A DNA stretch of 33,528 nt from Holophagae bacterium (lineage in GTDB: Bacteria > Acidobacteriota > Holophagae > Acanthopleuribacterales > Acanthopleuribacteraceae), in NCBI GenBank assembly GCA_029263455.1, contig JAJCXM010000006.1, positions 1 through 33,528 on the forward strand, written 5' to 3'. The notes beneath the pieces were generated by a model. The model ran no database searches and had not been told where the DNA came from. It worked only from the letters and a program-made list of their open reading frames with translations. Below are positions 1-8,700 of the stretch, piece after piece (positions within the stretch are counted from its first letter, which is position 1; the number at the start of each line of letters is the position of its first letter). Both the position numbers and the translations under genes were made by a program.

Positions 1-423
1 CCTTCGCAGTATCGCTGGTGCTCCATCGGCCGATTCCATCGCGGCGGTAAGAAGGCGGCTGGCGTTAACTTCCCTAAAATCAAGGGCTTTGATTTCGCCA
101 AGACCCAAACCAAACGTCAAAAGGCGTTTCGCTTATTTGTCGATCACCTGGCCGATCGCGAGCATGATTTGGAGACTAAATTACCGATAGAATCTGCTGA
201 CCTTCAAAAAGCGCTATCGTCATTCAACCTCGAAGAGATCGCCGATTTGGTTTTGCGTCGTAGCGAATGGATGATGCAGAGTTTGGTGTTGGGTTCCGAG
301 TCCTTCTGTCGAGATATGATTGATCGTTATGGCTTGCAGACGGCTGGCTACAATCAACCCTATCAGCTCTCGCCAAGGGTGTGTAATAGCCACTTAAGGG
401 CGGGTCCACATTCCAGCGCTTGA
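1..423 (+). CDS. REP-associated tyrosine (Y1/IS200-like) transposase, C-terminal part only
   Basis: The reading frame is open from the first base to a TGA at 421-423, so the N-terminus lies outside the window. The visible 140 residues start with a QYRWCSIG stretch, which resembles the YRWSSY/G motif that follows the catalytic Tyr region in REP-associated (RAYT) Y1 transposases. Further on, WMMQSLVLGSESF resembles the usual 'lvlGs.eFv' C-terminal helix of that family. The HUH and Tyr motifs that would prove it are not visible. Such enzymes act on short palindromic repeats, which is relevant here because the window is full of them. The last ~15 residues look less conserved. The family call rests on motif resemblance alone. 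Confidence 0.55.
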   Translation, partial: PSQYRWCSIGRFHRGGKKAAGVNFPKIKGFDFAKTQTKRQKAFRLFVDHLADREHDLETKLPIESADLQKALSSFNLEEIADLVLRRSEWMMQSLVLGSESFCRDMIDRYGLQTAGYNQPYQLSPRVCNSHLRAGPHSSA

Positions 424-779
424 CGGCGATCTAGTACGAGTCCTTTGACTCAAGGTCGTCTGGACGATCATCGCGGAAATCTGTCCAAAAACAGAGGTGA
501 GTTCATCTATTTGCCAAAGACACCCTGAAAGCTGATCTCTTTCACTTACAGATGGGAAACGGGCGACAAAATAAGCCGAAGAACAGTTTTTAGATCGTCT
601 CTTAGGCCGATTAAACGTTTAGCCCGCGGTCAAAAGCAGATGAAGTCACTGCTTTTTCACCAAGAGATCCCAAGATGGCCCAAATAGGGGGCAATTCGCC
701 GATCGAAATGAATCTCCTATCTACTGTGTCTCCAATATATATTACCTTATACCTGCACTGTCCCACTCTGTCTCTTCTT
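424..779. other. Intergenic stretch without a recognisable gene
   Basis: There is no open frame with a ribosome site and no recognisable protein remnant on either strand. The only structure seen is an A/T-flanked hairpin near 632-657, listed separately. Confidence 0.5.
632..657 (+). terminator. Possible terminator hairpin downstream of the transposase
   Basis: The arms AAAAGCAG (632-639) and CTGCTTTT (649-656) are exactly complementary around a 9-nt loop. The right arm ends in a run of five T. The stem is mostly A/T with a GC pair at the loop end, so it is a weak terminator at best. It lies about 210 bases after the transposase stop. Confidence 0.3.
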
Positions 780-1091
780 TCAAGAATTAGACTTTACCCA
801 TCCCAAAAAAATCCGGATAAGTTCCTGTAGCTTCTCGGGCCCACCATACCCGACATACTGATTGCCTTCTACTTTGGTATGAAGCCAGTTATTGCCGCTA
901 GAATCAGCCTTAATACCAACCCCATATGAATATTCAGTGTATTCAACATTTTGCATTTCGGTGTCAATAAGATCTATTTTCAAAAGCCAACCAGGATTAT
1001 CGAGCGTTTCCACCTTAACTCCACAAGAATGTTCCCAGTCATCCACACATTGGGACAGGTACCAGCTTTGCAATTCTGTGATTGTGTTCAT
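780..1091 (-). CDS. Imm53-family immunity protein (orphan)
   Basis: The 103-residue product matches the whole pattern of polymorphic-toxin immunity family Imm53: an N-terminal LQSWYLSQC, then DWEHSCGVKVETLDNPGW, then IDLIDTEM, a central W, and a C-terminal helix RIFLGWV. Family members bind and neutralise a cognate contact-dependent or secreted toxin in the cytoplasm. I chose the ATG at 1091 because the family begins just before the LQ.WY motif; a TTG four codons upstream is the alternative. No toxin gene, RHS/CDI protein or secretion gene is adjacent, so it is either an orphan immunity gene against neighbours' toxins or the remains of a larger locus. A good sigma70-like promoter lies 40-68 bases upstream. 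Confidence 0.8.
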   Translation of the reverse strand: MNTITELQSWYLSQCVDDWEHSCGVKVETLDNPGWLLKIDLIDTEMQNVEYTEYSYGVGIKADSSGNNWLHTKVEGNQYVGYGGPEKLQELIRIFLGWVKSNS

Positions 1092-1130
1092 GTCGATGCT
1101 CAACTTGGGTGCGGTCTATTGGTGCTCGTA

Positions 1131-1159
1131 ACTATAGAATTCAAAGACTAAAATATCAA
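1131..1159 (-). promoter_or_regulatory. Sigma70-like promoter of the Imm53 gene
   Basis: On the minus strand TTGATA (1154-1159) and TATAGT (1131-1136) are separated by exactly 17 bases. Transcription would start near 1124, about 33 bases before the ATG at 1091. This suggests the immunity gene is expressed alone. Confidence 0.55.
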
Positions 1160-1290
1160 AATCGGCATGAATCAGAAACGTAAAGCAGCTGCAAGAGGGC
1201 AATAAACTACATATTCTCAAGCGCCATCCTTATGATCGGTGAGTCGTTTGTCTGCTTTCAAACACGCATTCCCAGGCGGGTTACTTCAGC

Positions 1291-1530
1291 CTAATGGGTT
1301 TTCCAAAGGTAAAAGGCTGCGTATCCGATCAGGAACCAAAAGGCAAACCCAGTAATCACCACGACGTAACCTTCGGGATCTGGCTCATAGGATGTTCGAG
1401 AGCTTAAGGTCCCGACAATCAGATAACCCGTACCCTTGATTAATATTTCCGTGCAAATATCTACCAGTAGATAAGCTAATATTCTCGAGATCAACCCGAC
1501 CAATCCCTCAGCGGAAACGCCTAGCGGCAT
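1291..1530 (-). CDS. Small two-helix inner-membrane protein of unknown function
   Basis: This 79-residue protein has two hydrophobic segments, roughly residues 10-38 (LVGLISRILAYLLVDICTEI and onward) and 55-75 (VVVITGFAFWFLIGYAAFYL), joined by a short polar loop with the motif EPDPEGY. The helix-KGTGYLI-loop-DPEG-helix layout resembles a common group of uncharacterised small membrane proteins in Proteobacteria. I cannot name a function. The start at 1530 is supported by CGGAGA six bases upstream of the ATG. It is separated from the Imm53 gene by about 200 bases and is probably not in its operon, because that gene has its own promoter. Confidence 0.6.
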   Translation of the reverse strand: MPLGVSAEGLVGLISRILAYLLVDICTEILIKGTGYLIVGTLSSRTSYEPDPEGYVVVITGFAFWFLIGYAAFYLWKTH

Positions 1531-1732
1531 GAAGGTCTCCGGACGGTCTGTTCAGGTTCTGAGCTATAGCGAATGCTAAAAACATTCCTCCTAAGTCTTA
1601 CGTTTGAATATTGAAAGGCAATACAAATATCTTAAACGGGATTAATGATTGCTCAAAGCCTGTGTTCCGCCAGACTACTTGCGTCTTCGCTAATGTGAAT
1701 CCAGCAAGCCGGACTCGCTTTGTTATCCTCCT

Positions 1733-2389
1733 TCACGGTGGTGAGCATGATACCAATTTGCACAGGTCTCGTATGTCAATGTCGCCGGCCGGAGCCGTTA
1801 GATCGTATAGCGCATTGGATTGCAGCCAACTGGCCACGCCAGTTAATAAGTCTAAGTTGAACGATCCTGGGATGGTAACGACCAATGCGTTCGGTAACTG
1901 ATAGGCAATCACGTCGGGACGATTGGTTGGGCTGACCAGGCGGGAAGCCAATGAGCTCGTGCCCTCCACAGCGACCGTCACGGGACCTGGATCACCGGCG
2001 AAGAGTAAGGTGGCCAAGTGATAGGAGCCATTGGGCGCGCTGGGCTCAGGCCACCAGCCCACCAGAGTGACCTCATCGAAAATGACAGTTTCGTGGGTGG
2101 TGATCAAGCTCCAATGCACCTGGGCGGGTTGGTTTCCTGGCGTCGCAGATGTGAAGCTGCCGTCGGGATCGAACGAGACTGCGAGCACATAGCCGTTGAG
2201 TCCAGCCAGTTCATTGCCGTCTCCGATGAGGCCGGTCAGGTCGGCATGGATCTCGACCCGTCGCGCCAGGCCATTGCAGTCGGTTCCGCCGTCAAGGACG
2301 GTGATGGTGGCAGTACCCTGTACGCTTGATTGGGCCAGCCCGACCGATGCTGCCACCATGCACATAATAAACACGTTAAAGTTTTTCAT
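1733..2389 (-). CDS. Secreted protein of unknown function with dockerin-like acidic C-terminus
   Basis: The product is 218 residues with a normal Sec signal peptide (MKNFNVFIMCMVAASVGLAQ, cleavage likely after Ala-Gln). The open frame runs 29 codons further upstream, but an AGAGAGGGG ribosome site sits directly before the ATG at 2389, so I use that start. The middle is beta-rich (for example GNELAGLNGYVLAVSFDPDG and HLATLLFAGDPGPVTVAV), reminiscent of cohesin/Ig-like secreted domains. The end, W followed by LYDLTAPAGDIDIRDLCKL and a final Cys, resembles half of a dockerin Asp-rich loop. It follows the S74 protein by 83 bases on the same strand and is probably co-transcribed. Function unknown. 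Confidence 0.7.
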   Translation of the reverse strand: MKNFNVFIMCMVAASVGLAQSSVQGTATITVLDGGTDCNGLARRVEIHADLTGLIGDGNELAGLNGYVLAVSFDPDGSFTSATPGNQPAQVHWSLITTHETVIFDEVTLVGWWPEPSAPNGSYHLATLLFAGDPGPVTVAVEGTSSLASRLVSPTNRPDVIAYQLPNALVVTIPGSFNLDLLTGVASWLQSNALYDLTAPAGDIDIRDLCKLVSCSPP

Positions 2390-2472
2390 GGCCCCTCTCT
2401 TCTTTCTGAATGCCCGGCCCCGACAACGGGGCACGGAAATAGGCGTCAGGCTGGTAGCCGTAAAGTAGCGCA

Positions 2473-3927
2473 TCATGACCCATCGCGCAGCGCATGCAGT
2501 TCGGCCTTCAATTGATCGATTTCGGCCTGCTGCTCTTGAATTGCGCGTGTAAGCGGGACCACGAACATGGCGTAACGCAGGGCGAAAGGGGTCTGAGTGT
2601 TGCTTGGCTCATCAATGCCATTGAAATTGAACCCCAAGGATTGAGCCGCGCGTTGAACATCTTGAGCGATGAAGCCGGTTTCAACGTTCATTGACCGTGA
2701 TTTCGACTGGGGAAATTCGTCTTTAACACCCAGGAACCGGTTAAGGCCTTCAGTGTCTACTTGATAGGTCACAGGTCGCAGGCCGAGGATAAAAGACAAG
2801 CCGGGTACGTTTTCGCTGATTTCCGTTTTGAAGCGACCATCTGAAAGCGTGGACCAAGCTACCTGACCACCTATGGAATTCACCGAGGCGTTCCCGATTC
2901 GGACCTGATCGTCAGCTGTGGTTCTCGCGAAGTAGCCCAGTGCTGTCGTGTTGCTGAGATCGTCGGTCTGGGTACCGGAGTTGGTGCCAAGGGCTGAATT
3001 GCGGTGGCCCGTGATGTTATCTTCAAGGGCATTCTTGCCAAAAGCTGAGTTGGAAACACCTGTCGTAGTGAATTGCGACGCACCATCACCAGCAGCAGTG
3101 TTGTGAGAGCCAGTGGTGTTGTTGTACATAGCGCCGCGACCCACTGCCGTGTTGTAGCTGCCGGTCATATTGAGCAGCAGTGAATAGGTTCCAAGTGCGG
3201 TATTGTCTTGCCCTGTGGTGGAGTTTTTCAATGCGTTGAGACCGAAAGCCACATTGGTACTTCCGGATATATTCTCCTTGAGAGCGGAGCTGCCCACGGC
3301 GGTGCAATTGTTCAATGTGCCATCATCGTTGAGCCCCGCATCCTTCCCCACAAAAACACTATTGCCGGGAATATTAGGAATCAGCCGACCTCCGACCCAG
3401 TCACCGTTGGCGTTAATCACTGTGCCGTTTCCGGTTACCGAATAGCTATCGCCCAGCACGTCCAGACTGGCCAGGTTTCCAGCCAGATAATGAGCGACCT
3501 GGGTCAGGTAGACGGCGTCCAATCCGGGTACTCCCGCTTTGAGTTGGGATGTGATTTCGTCGGCCTGGGAGGTTAGCGTGAGGGTGTCGCGACGCGGGTA
3601 AATCGAGATCGGCCCCCAACGGCCCTGGTCGTTCTCTATCCAGACGAAAGCGACAGCTCGTGTGGTCACGCTACGGGGCAGAGGACTCCCGGTGGCGCCT
3701 AGCATCAGAACCATGTCGTCCTGAACTTGCCATACACGCTCACCGGGTTCCACGTGGATGGCTTCGCCGTTTGGTTGAGCGGTGTAGATAACTTCGACCC
3801 ATTGGCCTTCGATAAACTTGTCGGCTTCTATGGGTAAGACCAGAGGCAACACCTTAGGTGGATCCAGCTTTTGATGGATCTGTAGTTGACCCAAAAAGCT
3901 AATCAGGGTCATTAAGCAAGCATTCAT
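2473..3927 (-). CDS. Exported tail-spike-like protein with S74 intramolecular chaperone domain
   Basis: The product is 484 residues. About residues 206-325 consist of ~20-residue repeats of the form TG..NTA.G..A...N.T (for example SYNTAVGRGAMYNNTTG), the left-handed beta-roll type also seen in trimeric adhesin heads. From about residue 355 comes a Peptidase_S74 (chaperone of endosialidase) domain beginning SDGRFKTEI, ending in a coiled coil (QEQQAEIDQLKAELHALR). In endosialidase tail spikes this domain trimerises the protein and then cuts itself off at Ser-Asp, using the Ser and a Lys five residues on; both are present with that spacing. The ATG at 3927 follows AGGAGA by six bases; a GTG 18 bases upstream is the alternative. 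No phage genes are nearby, so it is probably a cell-surface or secreted trimer. Confidence 0.85.
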   Translation of the reverse strand: MNACLMTLISFLGQLQIHQKLDPPKVLPLVLPIEADKFIEGQWVEVIYTAQPNGEAIHVEPGERVWQVQDDMVLMLGATGSPLPRSVTTRAVAFVWIENDQGRWGPISIYPRRDTLTLTSQADEITSQLKAGVPGLDAVYLTQVAHYLAGNLASLDVLGDSYSVTGNGTVINANGDWVGGRLIPNIPGNSVFVGKDAGLNDDGTLNNCTAVGSSALKENISGSTNVAFGLNALKNSTTGQDNTALGTYSLLLNMTGSYNTAVGRGAMYNNTTGSHNTAAGDGASQFTTTGVSNSAFGKNALEDNITGHRNSALGTNSGTQTDDLSNTTALGYFARTTADDQVRIGNASVNSIGGQVAWSTLSDGRFKTEISENVPGLSFILGLRPVTYQVDTEGLNRFLGVKDEFPQSKSRSMNVETGFIAQDVQRAAQSLGFNFNGIDEPSNTQTPFALRYAMFVVPLTRAIQEQQAEIDQLKAELHALRDGS

Positions 3928-4489
3928 GGACATTCTCCTAATCACTGTAATGAATTGAGAGCCGGATACGACGTCACCTGCCGCGAAATATGCCTCAGCA
4001 GATGGCGCGTTCCGTTTCTTTATCCTTGCAAGCGAGAAAACCCTGCCATGACCCTAACTCTTTCTTCGGGTTTTTGTGTGTCGTCGCTCAATCCGGGTGG
4101 TTATTGAACGGCAGCAATTCAAATTCGCACAGCCACTCACGTGACGTGTTCGAAGGGGTAAAAGCGAAACTGAACGACTACAAAAGAAATGGGTGACAGG
4201 CAACGCAAAACGAGGCCATGAAATTTATGGGGAGATGTTGTGGCAAGGCTTGTTGGACATTTATGTTATGTCGGCTTGTTTAAACGTACACGCTCCCGGT
4301 TTGGTGGATTTATGAAGCTGTTGCTCTCTTACGAGCCTGAGTCATTAAGCGATGATCTTGACTAGCGATGGTCTGACTGCCACACCCTGTGAATCGAACA
4401 GTGCGACCCACTTGAGTTAGCCTTAATGGGATGGCGAAATCATGGTACAGTATTCAATGGTAATACCTTTTGATATGTAGGGTGACAAG
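3928..4489. other. Intergenic stretch, no gene recognised
   Basis: About 560 bases separate the divergent S74 operon and the antitoxin gene. A 68-codon frame at 3990-4196 has no ribosome site or recognisable composition, and I do not call it. Near the antitoxin start, GTATT-N7-AATAC (around 4449-4466) could be part of an autoregulatory operator, but the arms are short. Confidence 0.45.
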
Positions 4490-4762
4490 ATGGCGACATC
4501 GGTGAAACTAGACGATGAATTGAAAAGCCGTATCCAACATTTAGCCGATGTGCGGCAGCGTTCCGCGCACTGGATCATGCGTGAAGCGATCCGTGATTAC
4601 GTCGAACGCGAAGAGAAACGTGAGCTTATCAAAGAGGATGCCTTACGTGCCTGGCAAACTTACCAGGAAAACGGACTGCATATGACGCTTGAAGAAGCAG
4701 ATACGTGGTTGGCAAGGCTTGAAGCAGGTGAAGATGTGGAGCTGCCTGATTGCCACGCCTGA
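4490..4762 (+). CDS. RHH/CopG-type antitoxin
   Basis: The product is 90 residues. The N-terminus SVKLDDELKSRIQHLADVR followed by SAHWIMREAIRDYVEREE is a ribbon-helix-helix DNA-binding fold: a short beta strand, then two helices with the turn at RQRS. The charged C-terminal half with WLARLEAGEDVELP is the usual flexible toxin-binding tail of ParD/RelB-type antitoxins. AGGGTG lies six bases before the ATG. Family members repress their own operon and neutralise a RelE/ParE toxin. The partner gene directly downstream overlaps the last 13 bases but carries a stop codon, so this antitoxin may now be a lone regulator. Confidence 0.85.
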   Translation: MATSVKLDDELKSRIQHLADVRQRSAHWIMREAIRDYVEREEKRELIKEDALRAWQTYQENGLHMTLEEADTWLARLEAGEDVELPDCHA

Positions 4763-5040
4763 TCTGGGCACCGCCAGCACTGGCTGACGTTCAGCGCATT
4801 TATCGGTTCTTGGCTCCTAAGGATTAAGCCGCTGCTCGCCGCGCCATCAAGTCGATCAGAGTAGGCGTTAGAATACTGGCACACCAACCGGCATCAGGAC
4901 GCCCGCTTGAAAATATGGGGCCCGAGTTTCGGGAATGGTTGATCGATTTCGGCAGTAGTGGTTATATCGCGCTGTATCGCTTTGATGGGGAAACAGCAAC
5001 CATTCTCGCCGTCCGACATCAAAAAGAGACCGGAGACTAG
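4750..5040 (+). pseudogene. RelE/ParE-family toxin with one in-frame stop
   Basis: The frame starting at TTG 4750 reads LPRLIWAPPALADVQRIYRF, then LAPKD, then TAA (4825-4827), then AAARRAIKSIRVG, and finally LIDFGSSGYIALYRF and ILAVRHQKETGD, ending at TAG 5038-5040. With the stop read through it is 96 codons, the usual size of a ParE/RelE toxin. All the expected blocks are present in one frame: the N-terminal strand and helix, the RPLENMGPEFREW segment and the C-terminal VRHQKE. A single substitution therefore explains the damage. The upstream 25 codons cannot fold alone, and no good start follows the stop. The overlap with the antitoxin shows the original operon arrangement. A sequencing error is the main alternative. 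Confidence 0.82.
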
Positions 5041-5083
5041 ACGGTCCAGGATCAGGCGAAAGATGGGTTGAAGTCCGTGGCAA

Positions 5084-5103
5084 GGGCGGTTCTCAAACCG
5101 CCC
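5084..5103 (+). terminator. Possible terminator hairpin after the toxin remnant
   Basis: GGGCGGTT-ctca-AACCGCCC is a perfect 8-bp stem with a 4-base loop, followed within a few bases by a short T run (tgcaatattttt). It would end transcription of the antitoxin/toxin operon. The T run is displaced, so the call is tentative. Confidence 0.4.
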
Positions 5104-5212
5104 CTGCAATATTTTTGATCGGAGACGGGTTGCTGACCACATAAAAGAGTAGCACTGGTTCGCTGAGACTGGAGGGCCGGTCGCCCGCACCGACATGGAT
5201 GCCACGACGGGC

Positions 5213-5571
5213 ACCGGCACGTGGTTCTAACTTGTCACTCCCATACTCGGCGCTTGCGAACCTCGCTGCGCTCGATTCACAGACCCGGTCACTTCGGCTC
5301 ATTCTAAGTCTTCGTCCAAAGCGGTGCCTCAGTCGCTTAGGCTCCTGTCGACTCCGCACTCCGACTGGCAGTTCGTTCCAACCCGCGCCCCGAGGTGCAC
5401 CGGCACCTGGTACTAACTTGTCACTCCCCTACTCGGCGCTTGCGAACCTCGCTGCGCTCGATTCACAGACCCGGTCACTTCGGCTCATTTTAAGTCTTCG
5501 TCCAAAGCGGTGCCTCAGTCGCTTAGGCTCCTGTCGACTCCGCACTCCGCCTGGCAGTTCGTTCCAACCTA
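5213..5571. repeat. 186-bp tandem repeat, two copies (module A of a dispersed family)
   Basis: Copy 1 (about 5213-5398) and copy 2 (about 5399-5571) are nearly identical and exactly 186 bases apart (CTTGTCACTCCC at 5231 and again at 5417). Because 186 is a multiple of three, a 125-codon frame runs through both copies; I consider it spurious. The same unit occurs in opposite orientation at 26489-26610 and 29807-29928, where each begins GTCGACAGGAGCCTAAGCGA. It contains an imperfect palindrome around GCGCTTGCGAACCTCGCTGC. The remaining bases between 5104 and 5644 show no gene. Confidence 0.85.
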
Positions 5572-5644
5572 CTTAAGTATTTCATAATGAGGTTGTTACG
5601 GATGAGGAATCTTATGTCGCTTAGCGCGCAAATCAGGGCAAGTA

Positions 5645-5672
5645 CAAAAAAGGGGCGAGCTAGGCTCGCCCC
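5645..5672 (-). terminator. Intrinsic terminator of the M36 protease gene
   Basis: GGGGCGAGC (5652-5660) and GCTCGCCCC (5664-5672) form a perfect 9-bp GC-rich stem with a 3-base loop. On the minus strand it is followed by a run of six T, 29 bases after the protease stop codon. This is the cleanest terminator in the window. Confidence 0.88.
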
Positions 5673-5700
5673 AATTGGGTTCACGGTTTCAGAGGACCGC

Positions 5701-8700
5701 TCAAGGTTGGTAGGTCATGGTCACATGGTAGGTTGTACTACTACTTGAATAGTTGTACACACGTACTTGGTACGTGCCCGAAGCGCCATTGGTATTGTAG
5801 GTTAATGTCTCAGGCTCCGAAGTACTGGTGGCACTCGCAACGCGAGTACCGCTGGGGTTGTAGATATAGAGATCAATATCACGATTATTCTGATCCCAAA
5901 TACACGACAGATCGATGGTGCCACTGGCTACATCAATCGAGTAGTACTTGCTTGCTTTGCCAGAAAGCGTACCGTTTTCGGTTACAGTGACAGGTCCGCC
6001 GCCACCGCCTTCGGTGTAACTGGCTGTTAGGCTAGCACCCGAATAAGCTGCATAACCGTAGACAAGCACGTGATAGGTTCCCGCACTTGCACTGCCAACG
6101 CTGATCGACTCATTGTTGGAACCGTTCCATGAACGGAAGTCAAAGGTGGAAGTGGTTGGCTGGCTACCAAATCGAACGTAGAGGTCCGCATCGCCCGATC
6201 CGCCACTCAGCGTAAAGCTAAGATTAGTTGCACCTGCCGGTACACTGATTGTGTAATAAGTGGACGACGCTTGCGCACCACTTAGATTGTTTACAGATAC
6301 GCCGTTCTGCAACACATTTCCGCCAGGAGGAGGCGGTGCGCTAACAGATAGTGACTTACTGGTTGTATTGGAGAGTCCGCCGTTGTCGGTCACGGTTAGG
6401 CTCACGGTGTAACTACCAGATGATGAATAAGTGTGACTGGGATTTATGCTGCTACTGGTTGATCCATCGCCAAAATTCCACGCATAAGCGGTAATAGTGC
6501 CGTCGCTGTCGGTACTAGTACTGGTGAAACTAATGGTCAAATTGCTGATGGATTGATTGAAGCTTGCAGTCGGAGCCACATTTGGCGCCGTCAGGCTAAA
6601 TGTTTGTGAGGTCGAATCAGTGAGGCCACCATTGTCAGTAACGGTCAAGTTTACGGTGTAACTGCCACCACTTGAGTAGGTGTGGGAAGGATTGCTTTGT
6701 GAAGAACTCGATCCATCACCAAAACTCCAAGAGCGCGACACAATCGTTCCGTCGTCGGTACTGGTGTCGTTGAAATTGACCGTCAAACCGTTGATGCTTC
6801 GTGTAAACGAGGCATTGGGAGCTTGGTTGGAATTAGATTGATAGCTTCCGGTTAAGGTCGCCCCAGAATAGGCAGCATATCCGTAAATGAGTACATGGTA
6901 CGTTCCCGCGCTCGGCGAGCTAACCGAAATCGACTCATTGTTTGAGCTATTCCAAGATCGATGATCGTAGCTCGATGTCGACGGTTGACTACCTAATTTC
7001 ACGTACAGATCGGCATCGCCTGAACCACCGCTTAAGGTAAACGACAGGTTCGACGCGTTACTGGGTACAGCAAGCGTAAATCGAGTGGATGAATTTTTGG
7101 CACCGCTTAGATTGGGTACCGGAACGCCGTTGGTCAGGGTGTTGCTCGGTGGTGGAGGCGGTGGTGCGCCGTCCAGAATGTTCTGATCTTCAAATTTTTG
7201 TTGGAACACGGCCGCATGTGTTCCGCTGGGGTACAGGGTTTGAGCTGTAGAGACGATGGCAGCGGCCATGTCTCGCATCTTCAGTCCTGAACCTAAACCA
7301 AAATGGGCCTGTAATACGATTCGGTCGATCTCACCACGTGCGACGCCTTGTCCGCGCAGGCTGATCATGGCTTGAAAAAGCGGCGTTGACCATAACTCAT
7401 CGCCATACACACCACCAACCGTTGCATGAGCACCGTAAGTGGCATTGGGGTTGTACTGAAAATCGGTACGGTTCATATTGCGTCCGCCCCAGCAATTGTT
7501 GTGACCATCCCAAGGGAACGCCCATTCTGGGTGGAAACTGCCGTTGGCCGTACTATAGCGATACGATCCACCCCAGTAGTCACCAAAACCCTCACCCATG
7601 GCGCCTGTGTCACCACCGGACCAGTTGTTATTAATACTGTGGTGAATGGCGTGGCCATATTCATGCAAGATGACAAAAGCGTCTTCATTGTCGTCGACAC
7701 AACCATGACCAAAAGCCATGCGGTTGGTTGAGGGAATGAAGTGTGAGTTATCGTCACCGCTTACGCCATCAGAGTCCACACTGATCGAAGTGTACTGAAT
7801 GCCTGTCGAGCCTGAGAAACCTAGAGACTGCATGTAACGCTGACTTTGGTCGACATGAAAATAAGTCATGACATCATTAAATGCGTTGTTACCGCGTGTC
7901 TGAGTCCAGTTTCCTGTTGAAGATGTGGAAGGTGCCGTGTTTGGCGACTCAAAGTTACTAATGGTCACCCATGGTCCCTGCAAACGGTAAGTGCCACTAC
8001 TTAAACTAATGTCCAACAGACTTCGCGTCAGGTAAGCGGCCGTAAATGACGATGCCGAGCTACCGTCTTCCAAGTTGTCATTCTGTAAGGTGGTTACTGG
8101 ATCGGGATCAAAAACTTTGGCGGTTCCACCTGCTTTTTGGGCAGCCACTTTATGGCTCTCTTGCATACGTTCTTGATAACGCTGCAAGCTGGCCAATCGA
8201 TCTGCCACAGGACCTTCATAGGCTCTGAAATCTACCTGTTCCTGAGTCTCACGATCAATCGACGTCTCGCGAACGTCCAAAACATCACCGTAGATTGCGT
8301 CAACTGTATGTTCCCAATACCCAAAAGGCGCTTCCACCGCGTAGCGCACTAAATACACTAAGCGGAAGCTTTCACCTTCAGGAACATAAACCAGGTCCGC
8401 TTGCGGATAGGCCATCAATTCATCGTGAACTTTCAGGTCATGCCACGCCACATCATAGGCGTCGTCCCAATCCAAGAACACTTCAGGAGCAGTGATCGCC
8501 TTTTGTTGACGAACACGATAAGTATTGTTGTAAACCTGATAGACCTGGCCATCGCGGTTCAGCGAAACAACAATTTCGGCTTGATGAATGGGGTAGCCAT
8601 TCAACTTCTGCGCTAAATGCACATGAAAACCGATCAGGCTCTCTTGAACCCGAACTATTTCGAAATCATTGAGAGAGTCAAGACTGTAGCGATCTAGATG

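Noticed and set aside
3990-4196. 68-codon plus-strand frame
   Set aside because: No ribosome site, no recognisable family and low-complexity Ser/His/Asn residues; probably chance.
5199-5576. 125-codon plus-strand frame
   Set aside because: It lies entirely in the tandem repeat; the protein repeat only mirrors the 186-base period, and the same DNA unit elsewhere in the window is not open in this frame.
7386-7757. Overlapping 80-100 codon frames opposite the M36 gene
   Set aside because: Shadows of the protease coding strand; the catalytic motifs are on the other strand.
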